Part shown: positions 56,675 to 64,000 of the stretch, in pieces | How the letters are laid out: each line of letters opens with the position of its first letter | Position numbering within the stretch: position 1 is the stretch's first letter | Notes under the pieces: generated by a model | Database searches by the model: none | Seen by the model: only the letters and a program-made list of their open reading frames with translations | Told to the model about the DNA's origin: nothing | Program-made: the position numbers and the translations under genes | NCBI RefSeq assembly: GCF_030944405.1 | Contig: NZ_CP132339.1 | Span: 2,356,001-2,420,000, forward strand | DNA from: Janthinobacterium sp. J1-1 | Lineage (GTDB): Bacteria > Pseudomonadota > Gammaproteobacteria > Burkholderiales > Burkholderiaceae_D | Length of the DNA stretch: 64,000 nt | Reading direction: 5' to 3'

Positions 56675-58986
56675 GCTTTCTTCGCCAGCTGCATCCCCAC
56701 CGGCAGCGCGCGGATGCGCTTGCCCGTGGCGGCAAAGATGGCGTTGCACAGCGCCGGCGCGATCGGCGGGGTGGCCGGTTCGCCCACGCCGCCCAGTTCC
56801 ATGTCCAGCGTGCCCGGCACCAGGTGGGTGTGGATCACGCGCGGGGCGTCGGCGGCGCGCAGCACGGCGTAGTCGTGGAAATTGCTTTGCTCGACCCTGC
56901 CGTTCTTGAAGCTGATTTCGCCGCTCATCGCCAGTGACAGGCCCATGACGCAGGCGCCCTCGATCTGCGAGCGCACGCGGTCCGGGTTGATCTGCGGGCC
57001 GCAGTCCATGGCGATATCGACGCGCGGGATCAGCACTTCGCCGGCCGCGTTGATTTCCACCTCGATCACGGCCGCCACGTAGGTGACGAAACTGTAGGAC
57101 ACGGCCAGGCCCAGGCCGCGTCCCTTGGGCAGCTTGCGGCCCCAGCCCGCCTTGGCCGTGGCCAGTTCGATCACGTGGCGCATGCGGCCGATATCGACCG
57201 GATATTTGGCCGGGTCTTCGCCATAGTTCCAGCCGTCGGACAGTTCCTTCGGAGCTATCTTGCGCGCCGGTCCCAGGAGTTCCAGCAGATAATCGCGGTG
57301 ATCCTTTTTCGCCGCATGCGCCAGTTCGGCCGTAAACGACTGGATCGCGAACGCGTGCGGAATATTCGACACCGAGCGGAACCAGCCGATGCGCGTGTGG
57401 GCCGGCACTTCCGGCACCTCGACGCGCACATTCGGGATCGCAAACGGCACGTTGATCGCCGACATGCCCAGCTCGAATGGCGCCTGCTTGTTGGCGCCGG
57501 CGGCGAAGGTCGAGGTGATGGTGGGCGCTGCCGTGCGGTGCAGCCAGGCGGTCGGGAATCCCTTCGCGTCAAGCGACGCTTCCAGGCGCTCGACCGATAC
57601 CGTGTGCAGGTAATCGTGCTGCAGGTCGTCGTCGCGGGTCCAGGTCAGCTTGACGGGTTTGCCGTCCATCGCTTTGGACAGCAGCGCCGCTTCGACCGCG
57701 AAGTCCGGTTTCGATTTGCGCCCGAAGCCGCCACCGAGCAAGGTGACGTGCACGGTGACGTCCTCGAACGCCAGTCCCAGCGCTTTCGCCACATTGCTGC
57801 GCGTGGCTTGTGGCGCCTGCACGCAGGCCCACACTTCGGCCTTGCCGTTGGCCACGCGCACGGTGGCGGCGGGCGGCTCCATGGTGGCGTGGGCCAGGTG
57901 CGGCAGATAGTATTCGGCGCTCATCTTGCGCCTGGCCAGTGCGGCGGCCAGGGTTTCAAGCGTCTTGCCCTGGTCGCGCGCCGGCTTGGCGCTCTGGCGC
58001 ACGGCCGCTTCCAGGGTGGTACGGAATGCCTTCGAATCGTAGACGCCGTTCGGGCCGTCCTCCCATTCCAGCACCAGCGCTTCGCGGCCCTTGATGGCGG
58101 CCCAGGTATTGCTGGCAATCACGGCCACCCCGCCCAGCGGATTGAACATGGCCGGCGGCGGGCTGCCCGCCAGTTCGACGATGCGCAGCACGCCCGGCAC
58201 TTTCAGGGCCGCCGTCTTGTCGACGCTTTTCAGCTTGCCGCCAAACACGGGCGGACGGGCGATCACGGCGTAGTGCATGCCCTCCAGACGCGTGTCGATG
58301 CCGAAGTGGGTGTTGCCGGTCACGATATCGTGCAGGTCGATACCGCGCTTGCGATCTTGTTCGCTTTCCTGGCCGATATAGCGCAGCTCTTCGGCGCGCT
58401 TGAGCGAGATGCTGGCGCGCGGCGGCACCGGCAGTTTTGCCGCCGCTTCAGCCAGTTCACCGAAGCCCAGCGTGCGTCCGCTGGCCGCATGCACGACCTT
58501 GTGGTCGGCCGCTTTCACTTCCGTGACGGCGACGTTCCAGCGCGCGGCGGCCGCCGTTTCCAGCATCAGGCGGGCGGTGGCGCCCACATGGCGCATGGCG
58601 CGGAACGAGTGGCGCATGCTGCGCGAGCCGTCGGTGTCCTGGCTGCCGTAGCGCGCTTCGTCGGCCGGAGCTTGTTGCACCTTGACCTTGGCCCAGTCGG
58701 CGCCCAGTTCGTCGGCCGCCACCATTGGCAGGCTGGTGCGGATGCCCTGGCCCATTTCCGAGCGATGCGCCACGATGGTCACGATGTCATCAAAGCCGAT
58801 CGACAAAAATACCAGCGCGTCGTCGACCACGCCGCCGGCCATGTTCTCGCCGCCATACTTGACGGCATCGGCCGCCATCACCAGGCCGGAAGGGCCGGCG
58901 ACCAGTGTAAAGCCGGCCAGCGCGCCGGCGGCCTTGAGCCAGTTGCGGCGCGAGGCCGAGGCGATCATCTTGTCAGGGGCGTTCAT
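56671..58986 (-). CDS. Molybdopterin-binding subunit of an IorB-type aldehyde/isoquinoline oxidoreductase
   Basis: A 771-residue molybdenum hydroxylase large subunit. A twin-arginine signal ([20 protein letters not shown]) sends the folded enzyme to the periplasm. [20 protein letters not shown] is the cofactor motif. [19 protein letters not shown] near the C-terminus holds the catalytic Glu. Together with the 2Fe-2S subunit it oxidises aldehydes or N-heterocycles. The start at 58986 overlaps the small subunit's stop as ATGA. XdhC, needed for cofactor insertion in this family, is encoded at the window end. Confidence 0.93.
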   Translation of the reverse strand: MNAPDKMIASASRRNWLKAAGALAGFTLVAGPSGLVMAADAVKYGGENMAGGVVDDALVFLSIGFDDIVTIVAHRSEMGQGIRTSLPMVAADELGADWAKVKVQQAPADEARYGSQDTDGSRSMRHSFRAMRHVGATARLMLETAAAARWNVAVTEVKAADHKVVHAASGRTLGFGELAEAAAKLPVPPRASISLKRAEELRYIGQESEQDRKRGIDLHDIVTGNTHFGIDTRLEGMHYAVIARPPVFGGKLKSVDKTAALKVPGVLRIVELAGSPPPAMFNPLGGVAVIASNTWAAIKGREALVLEWEDGPNGVYDSKAFRTTLEAAVRQSAKPARDQGKTLETLAAALARRKMSAEYYLPHLAHATMEPPAATVRVANGKAEVWACVQAPQATRSNVAKALGLAFEDVTVHVTLLGGGFGRKSKPDFAVEAALLSKAMDGKPVKLTWTRDDDLQHDYLHTVSVERLEASLDAKGFPTAWLHRTAAPTITSTFAAGANKQAPFELGMSAINVPFAIPNVRVEVPEVPAHTRIGWFRSVSNIPHAFAIQSFTAELAHAAKKDHRDYLLELLGPARKIAPKELSDGWNYGEDPAKYPVDIGRMRHVIELATAKAGWGRKLPKGRGLGLAVSYSFVTYVAAVIEVEINAAGEVLIPRVDIAMDCGPQINPDRVRSQIEGACVMGLSLAMSGEISFKNGRVEQSNFHDYAVLRAADAPRVIHTHLVPGTLDMELGGVGEPATPPIAPALCNAIFAATGKRIRALPVGMQLAKKA

Positions 58987-59456
58987 TTGGACGCTCCTTT
59001 GGCGGTCACGCCAGCGGCCTGCCTGATGGCCGCATGGATGCGCGTATAGGTGCCGCAGCGGCAGATATTGCCGCTCATCGCCTCGCGGATCTGCTGGTCG
59101 CTGGGCTTCGGCGTCTTGTGCAGCAGAGCCGTGGCCGACATGATCTGCCCGGCCTGACAGTAGCCGCATTGCGGCACGCCGTGGTCTTGCCACGCCTGCT
59201 GCAGGGCCAGCCCCACCTTGTCTTCGCCCACCGCTTCGATGGTGGTGATCTTTTTGCCGGCGGCGGCCGAGATCGGCGTCACGCACGAGCGCACCGCCTC
59301 GCCATCGAGGTGCACGGTGCAGGCCCCGCACAGGGCCATGCCGCAGCCGAACTTGGTGCCTGTCATGCCCAGTTCGTCGCGCAGGGTCCACAGCAGGGGC
59401 GTGTCTTCGGGCAGGGCGATATCGTGCCGCTTGCCATTGATGGTCAGGGTAGTCAT
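58983..59456 (-). CDS. 2Fe-2S subunit of the IorA type
   Basis: A 157-residue small subunit with two iron-sulfur clusters. The N-terminal plant-type cluster is [18 protein letters not shown] plus a later Cys in RSCVTPI. The second cluster is CGYCQAGQI with [12 protein letters not shown]. It passes electrons from the molybdenum centre of the large subunit. It is the first gene of the pair. The partner's signal peptide would carry both across the membrane. Confidence 0.95.
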   Translation of the reverse strand: MTTLTINGKRHDIALPEDTPLLWTLRDELGMTGTKFGCGMALCGACTVHLDGEAVRSCVTPISAAAGKKITTIEAVGEDKVGLALQQAWQDHGVPQCGYCQAGQIMSATALLHKTPKPSDQQIREAMSGNICRCGTYTRIHAAIRQAAGVTAKGASK

Positions 59457-59641
59457 AGCATTCCTCGGAAGTGGGGGGGGTACGGAAAAACGTGGCGGCC
59501 ATCCGTCATGGGGATTAGCTCATCAGTAGTAGATGGTAGCACCGGCCGCCGAGTGCTGCAGGCGAGGCGACCGGCGGCGGCCGTGTTCAACGCCGGCTCT
59601 CGTTTCTTCTATACTGCGGCTCCCCGCATTCGGAGTTTTCC

Positions 59642-60172
59642 ATGACAGACAGCACACTGGCGCAAATGGCACAAGGTTTGCCCGATATCCTGGCCCCCGG
59701 CTTGCAGGTGGTTTTTTGCGGCCTCAATCCGGGCGCGGAAGCGGCCGTCGCCGGCCACCATTTTCTCGGCCGCGGCAACCGCTTCTGGCCCGTGCTGCAC
59801 CTGGCCGGCTTCACGCCGCACCAGGTGGCGCCGCAGGATGACGCCAGCGTGCTGGCGTTCGGACTGGGCCTGACCGCGGCGGTGGGGCGGCCGACACAGC
59901 GGGCCGACCAGGTCGGCAAGGAAGAATTTGCGCAAGCGGCGGCCGGCCTGCAGCACAAGCTGGCGCTGCTGCAGCCGCAATGGATCGCCTTCCTGGGCAA
60001 GGCGGCCTACGCGGCGATGATGGGCCAGCGCCAGGTCGAATGGGGAGAACAAACCGAGCGCTTCGGCGGCGCGCGCGTGTGGATACTGCCGAACCCCAGC
60101 GGACTCAATCGCGGCTACAGCAAAGAGCAGCTGGTGCAGGCGTATGCGGAACTCAGGCGCGCGCTCGGTTGA
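59642..60172 (+). CDS. mug: Mismatch-specific uracil/thymine-DNA glycosylase
   Basis: A 176-residue base-excision repair enzyme acting on G:U and G:T mispairs and ethenocytosine. The catalytic motif is VVFCGLNPGAEAA with the active Asn, followed by HHFLGRGNRFWPVLH. The wedge motif is ILPNPSGLNRGY. Length matches the family. It is divergent from the iorAB-like genes. Confidence 0.95.
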   Translation: MTDSTLAQMAQGLPDILAPGLQVVFCGLNPGAEAAVAGHHFLGRGNRFWPVLHLAGFTPHQVAPQDDASVLAFGLGLTAAVGRPTQRADQVGKEEFAQAAAGLQHKLALLQPQWIAFLGKAAYAAMMGQRQVEWGEQTERFGGARVWILPNPSGLNRGYSKEQLVQAYAELRRALG

Positions 60173-60186
60173 TATTCAGTTGATAT

Positions 60187-61089
60187 TCAGCTGATGCTCA
60201 ACTGCCGCGCACGCAGGCGCGGCGTGACAAAATCGAGAAAGGCGCGCAGTTTCAGCGGCAGCGGCGTTTGTCCCTTGTGCACCAGGCTGACGGGCAAGGG
60301 TTCCGACTCGAACGGTTCGAGCACGATGCGCAGCGCATCGTTGCGCAGGGCGTCCATCACCTGGTAGGACATCACCCTGACCAGGCCCACGCCGAGAGTG
60401 GCGGCGGCGATCGCCGCGTCCACCGTATTGACGGCCAGCCTGGAATGCACGGGCACGGCCTGCGCCGACCTGGCCGCGCCGAACACCCAGGCGCGCCGCG
60501 ATTCCATCACCTCGAAACTGATGCAGTCATGCGCGGCCAGGTCGGCCGGCGTGGCCGGCGCGCCATGCCTGGCCAGGTAATCGGGGCTGGCGCAGACCAC
60601 CCGCCGCACCTTGCCGACGCCAGTGGCCATCAAGCCGCTGTCGGGCAGTTCGCCGATGCGCACCGCCACATCGATATGTTCATCCATCAGGTGCATGACG
60701 CGATCGGTCAGCACCAGGTTGATTTCGATCTCCGGATACTGGGCCAGAAACTCGGCCACCACCGGCACGATATGCAAGCGCCCGAACATCATCGGCGCGG
60801 TGACCGTCAGTTCGCCCTTGGGCGTGGCGTATTCGCCGGTCGCCGTGCGTTCCGCTTCGCCGATCTCGTCGAGGATGCGTCGGCAGGCGGCCACGTAGGC
60901 GCTGCCTGCCTCGGTCAGCGCCAGGTGGCGGGTCGTGCGGTGCAGCAGCCGTGTTTTTAGGTGCGCTTCCAGCGCCGCCACCTTGCGGCTGACGGTGGCC
61001 AGCGGCATGGCCAGGTGGCGCGCCGCGGCCGACAGGCTGCCCGCTTCCACCACCGCCAGCAACACCGCCATCGAGTCCAGTTTATCCAT
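60187..61089 (-). CDS. LysR-family transcriptional regulator
   Basis: A 300-residue LysR-type regulator. The N-terminal helix-turn-helix is SLSAAARHLAMPLATVSRKV. The effector domain contains TVTAPMMFGRLHIVPVVAEF, typical of the CrgA-like subgroup. The start at 61089 (MDKLDSMAVL) is preferred over 61113. It is divergent from an MFS exporter gene, which it probably controls. Confidence 0.92.
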   Translation of the reverse strand: MDKLDSMAVLLAVVEAGSLSAAARHLAMPLATVSRKVAALEAHLKTRLLHRTTRHLALTEAGSAYVAACRRILDEIGEAERTATGEYATPKGELTVTAPMMFGRLHIVPVVAEFLAQYPEIEINLVLTDRVMHLMDEHIDVAVRIGELPDSGLMATGVGKVRRVVCASPDYLARHGAPATPADLAAHDCISFEVMESRRAWVFGAARSAQAVPVHSRLAVNTVDAAIAAATLGVGLVRVMSYQVMDALRNDALRIVLEPFESEPLPVSLVHKGQTPLPLKLRAFLDFVTPRLRARQLSIS

Positions 61090-61236
61090 GTTCGGTACTC
61101 GCGATTCTGTCAAATATTGGAAGAATGACTCCCGATATTATGGGATTCTCTTCATGGGTGCAAGTACGTAAGCTGCTCTTCTGCGCCATGGCATGTTGCC
61201 GTGGCGCCTGACAGATCACCATGAAAGGAGGGCGCC

Positions 61237-62460
61237 ATGCGCTCCACACCCCAAAACTCACATGAAACACGGCCGCCGCCGGCCGCGCCGCGCGGCAAGA
61301 TCCTGATGATGGCGGTGATCGCCGGCGCGGTGATCACCAATATCTATTGCACGCAACCGATACTGCCCCTGATACAGGCCGGCCTCGGCGTCGAGCTGGC
61401 GTCCGTCAACCTGGTGGCCGGCGCGGCGCTGCTCGGCTTTGCCACCGGCCTGGCCCTGCTGCTGCCGCTGGGCGACCGTGTCGACCGGCGCAAGCTGGTG
61501 CTGGGCCAGATCGCGCTGGCGTTTTTCTTTGCGCTGGCCGCGTGCATGGCGCCCGGCATCTGGGCGCTGGTGGCCGCCTCGTTCGGGCTGGGCATTGTCA
61601 GCTGCGTGCCGCAGCAGCTGGTACCGTTTGCCGCCCTGATGTCGTCGCCGGGCGAGCGCGGGCGCTCCGTCGGCACGGTGGTCAGCGGCATCATGGTCGG
61701 CATTTTGCTGGGGCGCACGGTGGCCGGCGTGGTGGGCGATGCTTATGGCTGGCGTGCCGTCTACGCCATGGAGGCGGCGTTCATGATACCCGTGTGGTTC
61801 ACGGCCAGGGCGCTGCTGCCACGCGGCATACCGACCACCCAGCTGTCGTATGCACGGCTGCTGGCCTCATTATGGCCCTTGCTGCGCGACCATCGTCCCA
61901 TCCGTGAATCGATGCTGATCCAGTCACTGTTGTGGGCCTGCTTCAATGCCTTCTGGGTCAACCTGGCGGCGCTGCTGGCCAACGGTCCATGGCATCTGGG
62001 CAGCAGCTGGGCTGGCGCCTTCGGCATTATCGGCGCGGCCGGCGCGCTGGCCGCCACTGTGGGCGGCAGGGCCGCCGACAGGCTCGGCTCGCGCACCGTC
62101 ATTGGCGCCAGCATCGTCATCGTCACCTTGTCCTGGTTGCTGATGGCGGGCGCCGGCACCTCGCTGGTGCTGCTGGTGATCGGCGTGATCGTGCTCGATA
62201 TCGGCGTGCAGGCCGCGCTGGTGGCGAACCAGACGCGCGCCTTTGCCGCCGATCCGGCCGCCCAGGGCCGCATCAACAGCCTGTACATGACGGCCACCTT
62301 TATCGGCGGCGCGCTCGGCGTGGCGGCCAGCGGCTGGCTGATGGAGCGCCATGGCTGGCCCGGCGTGGCGGTATTCGGTATGGTACTCGGTGCGGTGGCG
62401 GGCGTGATCCACCTGCTTGGGGCGCGCGCACAGCGGCGCAGCGCTTTACCTTTGCATTAG
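61237..62460 (+). CDS. MFS transporter (arabinose-efflux/YnfM-like)
   Basis: A 407-residue inner-membrane exporter. It begins with a polar N-terminus and then AVIAGAVITNIYCTQPILPL, which is typical of this MFS subgroup. LLPLGDRVDRRKLVLGQIAL is the loop 2-3 motif. AGGAGG precedes the ATG. It is divergent from the LysR regulator. Its stop overlaps the convergent alkA by 4 bases. Confidence 0.91.
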   Translation: MRSTPQNSHETRPPPAAPRGKILMMAVIAGAVITNIYCTQPILPLIQAGLGVELASVNLVAGAALLGFATGLALLLPLGDRVDRRKLVLGQIALAFFFALAACMAPGIWALVAASFGLGIVSCVPQQLVPFAALMSSPGERGRSVGTVVSGIMVGILLGRTVAGVVGDAYGWRAVYAMEAAFMIPVWFTARALLPRGIPTTQLSYARLLASLWPLLRDHRPIRESMLIQSLLWACFNAFWVNLAALLANGPWHLGSSWAGAFGIIGAAGALAATVGGRAADRLGSRTVIGASIVIVTLSWLLMAGAGTSLVLLVIGVIVLDIGVQAALVANQTRAFAADPAAQGRINSLYMTATFIGGALGVAASGWLMERHGWPGVAVFGMVLGAVAGVIHLLGARAQRRSALPLH

Positions 62461-63347
62461 CCTTGCAGGCTGGCCCACAAATGGGCCGCCGCCATGGTGC
62501 GGTGGGGCGCGTACTGGCGCAGCCATTGTTCGGTGCGCGCCATGTCCGGCTTGCTGTCTTCTTGCAACAGCTTTTGCAGGGCCGCGCGGATCGCCACGTC
62601 GCCATGCAGCGAGCAGTCGGCGTAGCCATAGCCGCGCAGCAGCGCGTAGTTGACGGTCCACGGGCCGATGCCTTTGACATTCAGCAGCGCCTGCGACACC
62701 GCCGCTACCTCGCCCGATGCCGGCAGGTCGAGTGACAGTTCACCATCGTCGACCAGTCGTGCCAGGCGCAGCAGCGTTTCGGCCTTGGCGCGCGAAAATT
62801 TGCGGTCCGTCAGCTGTTCCGGTTCCAGCCGCGCCACGTCGCGCGCTTCCGGGTAGCACCACAGGCCGCCGCCGTGCCGCCGGCCCGCCTGCAGGATAAA
62901 GGTACGGCGCAGCGCAATGGCGAACGGCAGGTTGATCTGCTGGCCGATGATGGCCCAGGTCAGTGCCTCGAACGGCGTGGCCGACTGCACGATGCGCAGG
63001 CTGCCGTTGGCGCGCGCCAGGGGGCCCATCAGCGGGTCGCCGGCCACCAGCTGCGCAAACGGCTCGGGCGCGATGCGCAGGCCCAGGATATTGATCAGCA
63101 CACCGTGCAGCGCGTCCTGCATGCCGTCGTCGCTGGTAGGGCCGTCGATATCGGCGCGGCACAGCGCTTGCGTGGCCGTGAAATCGACTTCCAGCAGCAC
63201 CGGCGCGCCTTGCTGCAAGATGCCCTTGCGCAGGCCACCGGGCGTCACCTGTTCGGCCACGCCTTGCGCATCACGGCCGTGAAACGCCAGCACGTCCGCC
63301 TGGCGGTAGCCGGGCGGCAGCGGCAGGCTCCAGTGCAGGGTATTCAT
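62457..63347 (-). CDS. alkA: DNA-3-methyladenine glycosylase II
   Basis: A 296-residue base-excision repair enzyme removing alkylated purines. The N-terminal AlkA domain is followed by the helix-hairpin-helix LLNVKGIGPWTVNYALLRG and the catalytic Asp in CSLHGDVAIRAAL. No Ada-type regulatory domain is fused. Its ATG overlaps the xdhC stop as ATGA, an odd pairing of functions within one operon. Confidence 0.94.
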   Translation of the reverse strand: MNTLHWSLPLPPGYRQADVLAFHGRDAQGVAEQVTPGGLRKGILQQGAPVLLEVDFTATQALCRADIDGPTSDDGMQDALHGVLINILGLRIAPEPFAQLVAGDPLMGPLARANGSLRIVQSATPFEALTWAIIGQQINLPFAIALRRTFILQAGRRHGGGLWCYPEARDVARLEPEQLTDRKFSRAKAETLLRLARLVDDGELSLDLPASGEVAAVSQALLNVKGIGPWTVNYALLRGYGYADCSLHGDVAIRAALQKLLQEDSKPDMARTEQWLRQYAPHRTMAAAHLWASLQG

Positions 63348-64000
63348 GCGGACAGCGCTTGCGCGTGCTGGATCTGCAGCTTGTCGGGCACGCCATTTTT
63401 CACGGCCGTCAGTTCGGCCAGGATGGAGATGGCGATTTCGGCCGGCGTCTTGCTGCCGATGTACAGGCCGACCGGGCCGTGCAGGCGCGCCAGCTGGTCC
63501 GGCGTGACGTCGAACTGCAGCAGCCGTTCGCGCCGTTTCGCATTGTTGGCGCGCGAGCCGATGGCGCCGACATAGAAGGCCGGCGACTTCAATGCTTCCA
63601 TCAGCGCCAGGTCGTCCAGTTTCGGGTCGTGCGTCAGGGCCAGAACGGCGCTGCGGCTGTCCAGCTGCAGTTCCAGCACAAGGTCGTCGGGCATGGCGTG
63701 CAGCAGGGGCACGCCGGGCACATTCCAGCCGCCGCGGTAGTCTTCGCGCGGGTCGCAGACGATCACATGGTAATCCATGGCGGTGGCAATCTGCGCCACG
63801 AAACGCGACAACTGGCTGGCGCCGATGATCAACAGGCGCCAGCGCGGGCCGTGCTGGGTGGTCAGCAGGTCGTCGTCCAGCACCAGCGTGGCGCCCGGCG
63901 CGGCCGCATGCAGGCTGACCGCGCCGCTCTTCAGATCGAGCCGCCGTTCGAGCAGTTCATGGCGCTCCAGCCGCGCCAGCAGTTCGGCCACGCCGCTGCC
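63344..64000 (-). CDS. xdhC: XdhC/CoxI-family molybdenum cofactor insertion protein, 5' end outside window
   Basis: The frame is open to the window end, so the start lies beyond it and about 218 codons are seen. The Rossmann-like domain carries RLLIIGASQLSRFVAQIA, VIVCDPREDYRGGW and FYVGAIGSRANNAKRR, with the C-terminal LHGPVGLYIGSKTPAEIAIS. The expected family role is to insert sulfurated cofactor into xanthine dehydrogenase-type enzymes. The nearby IorAB-type enzyme is a natural client. Confidence 0.93.
   Translation of the reverse strand, partial: GSGVAELLARLERHELLERRLDLKSGAVSLHAAAPGATLVLDDDLLTTQHGPRWRLLIIGASQLSRFVAQIATAMDYHVIVCDPREDYRGGWNVPGVPLLHAMPDDLVLELQLDSRSAVLALTHDPKLDDLALMEALKSPAFYVGAIGSRANNAKRRERLLQFDVTPDQLARLHGPVGLYIGSKTPAEIAISILAELTAVKNGVPDKLQIQHAQALSA

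Noticed and set aside
60170..60201. Short direct repeat (ttgatattcag) after mug
   Set aside because: Two and a half copies of an 11-mer at a gene end; probably slippage with no clear role.

Overview
The window is a high-GC betaproteobacterial chromosome segment. It fits the Oxalobacteraceae (Janthinobacterium, Massilia or Duganella type). The basis is gene content and protein style: fkpB-ispH, a phasin, the bpt-aat pair, a complete sulfate ABC operon with a CysB-type regulator, and an IorAB-type molybdoenzyme. Genus assignment is inference.

Layout. 1-14.9 kb is core: a 5'-truncated MFS transporter, an S9 peptidase, an LprI-like protein, tRNA-Lys, an orphan GspE-type ATPase, a spermidine-synthase-like protein, a glycine-zipper protein, barstar, purN, an RsmB/NOP methyltransferase, an MscS channel, a fatty acid desaturase and rpmB-rpmG. 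At 15.15-24.80 kb a mobile element of about 9.65 kb splits radC in two. It carries a large serine integrase beside attL, a 99-bp MITE-like element, a replication-relaxation-like protein, a hairpin-dense non-coding island, an IS3-family insertion, an XRE regulator, an AT-rich secreted DUF1566-type gene, a small resolvase, a rolling-circle Rep protein and a small unknown gene. 24.8-42 kb is core again: the radC 5' part, fkpB-ispH, livHMGF, phasin, a DMT exporter, PBP7, IclR, dgkA, and a sulfate-uptake cluster (sbp, hydrolase, 1-Cys peroxiredoxin, cysTWA, cysB).

At 42.3-43.5 kb lies an IS110-family insertion sequence. Its non-coding left end can be read as a complete bridge RNA. A target loop and a donor loop are both visible, and their guides match the element's own ends and its REP target. 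This is the best-supported unusual find in the window. The IS sits inside one of a family of REP-like palindromes, which recur at 43.54 and 51.9 kb.

43.6-64 kb holds a TonB-dependent receptor, an aldo/keto reductase, pyrD, a tricorn-like protease, bpt-aat (N-degron transferases), a Nudix hydrolase, two tandem initiator tRNAs, an XRE/MFS divergent pair, an IorBA-type oxidoreductase, mug, a LysR/MFS divergent pair, alkA and a truncated xdhC. No CRISPR array and no recognisable defence island were seen. All functional calls rest on reading the sequence; no database search was run.
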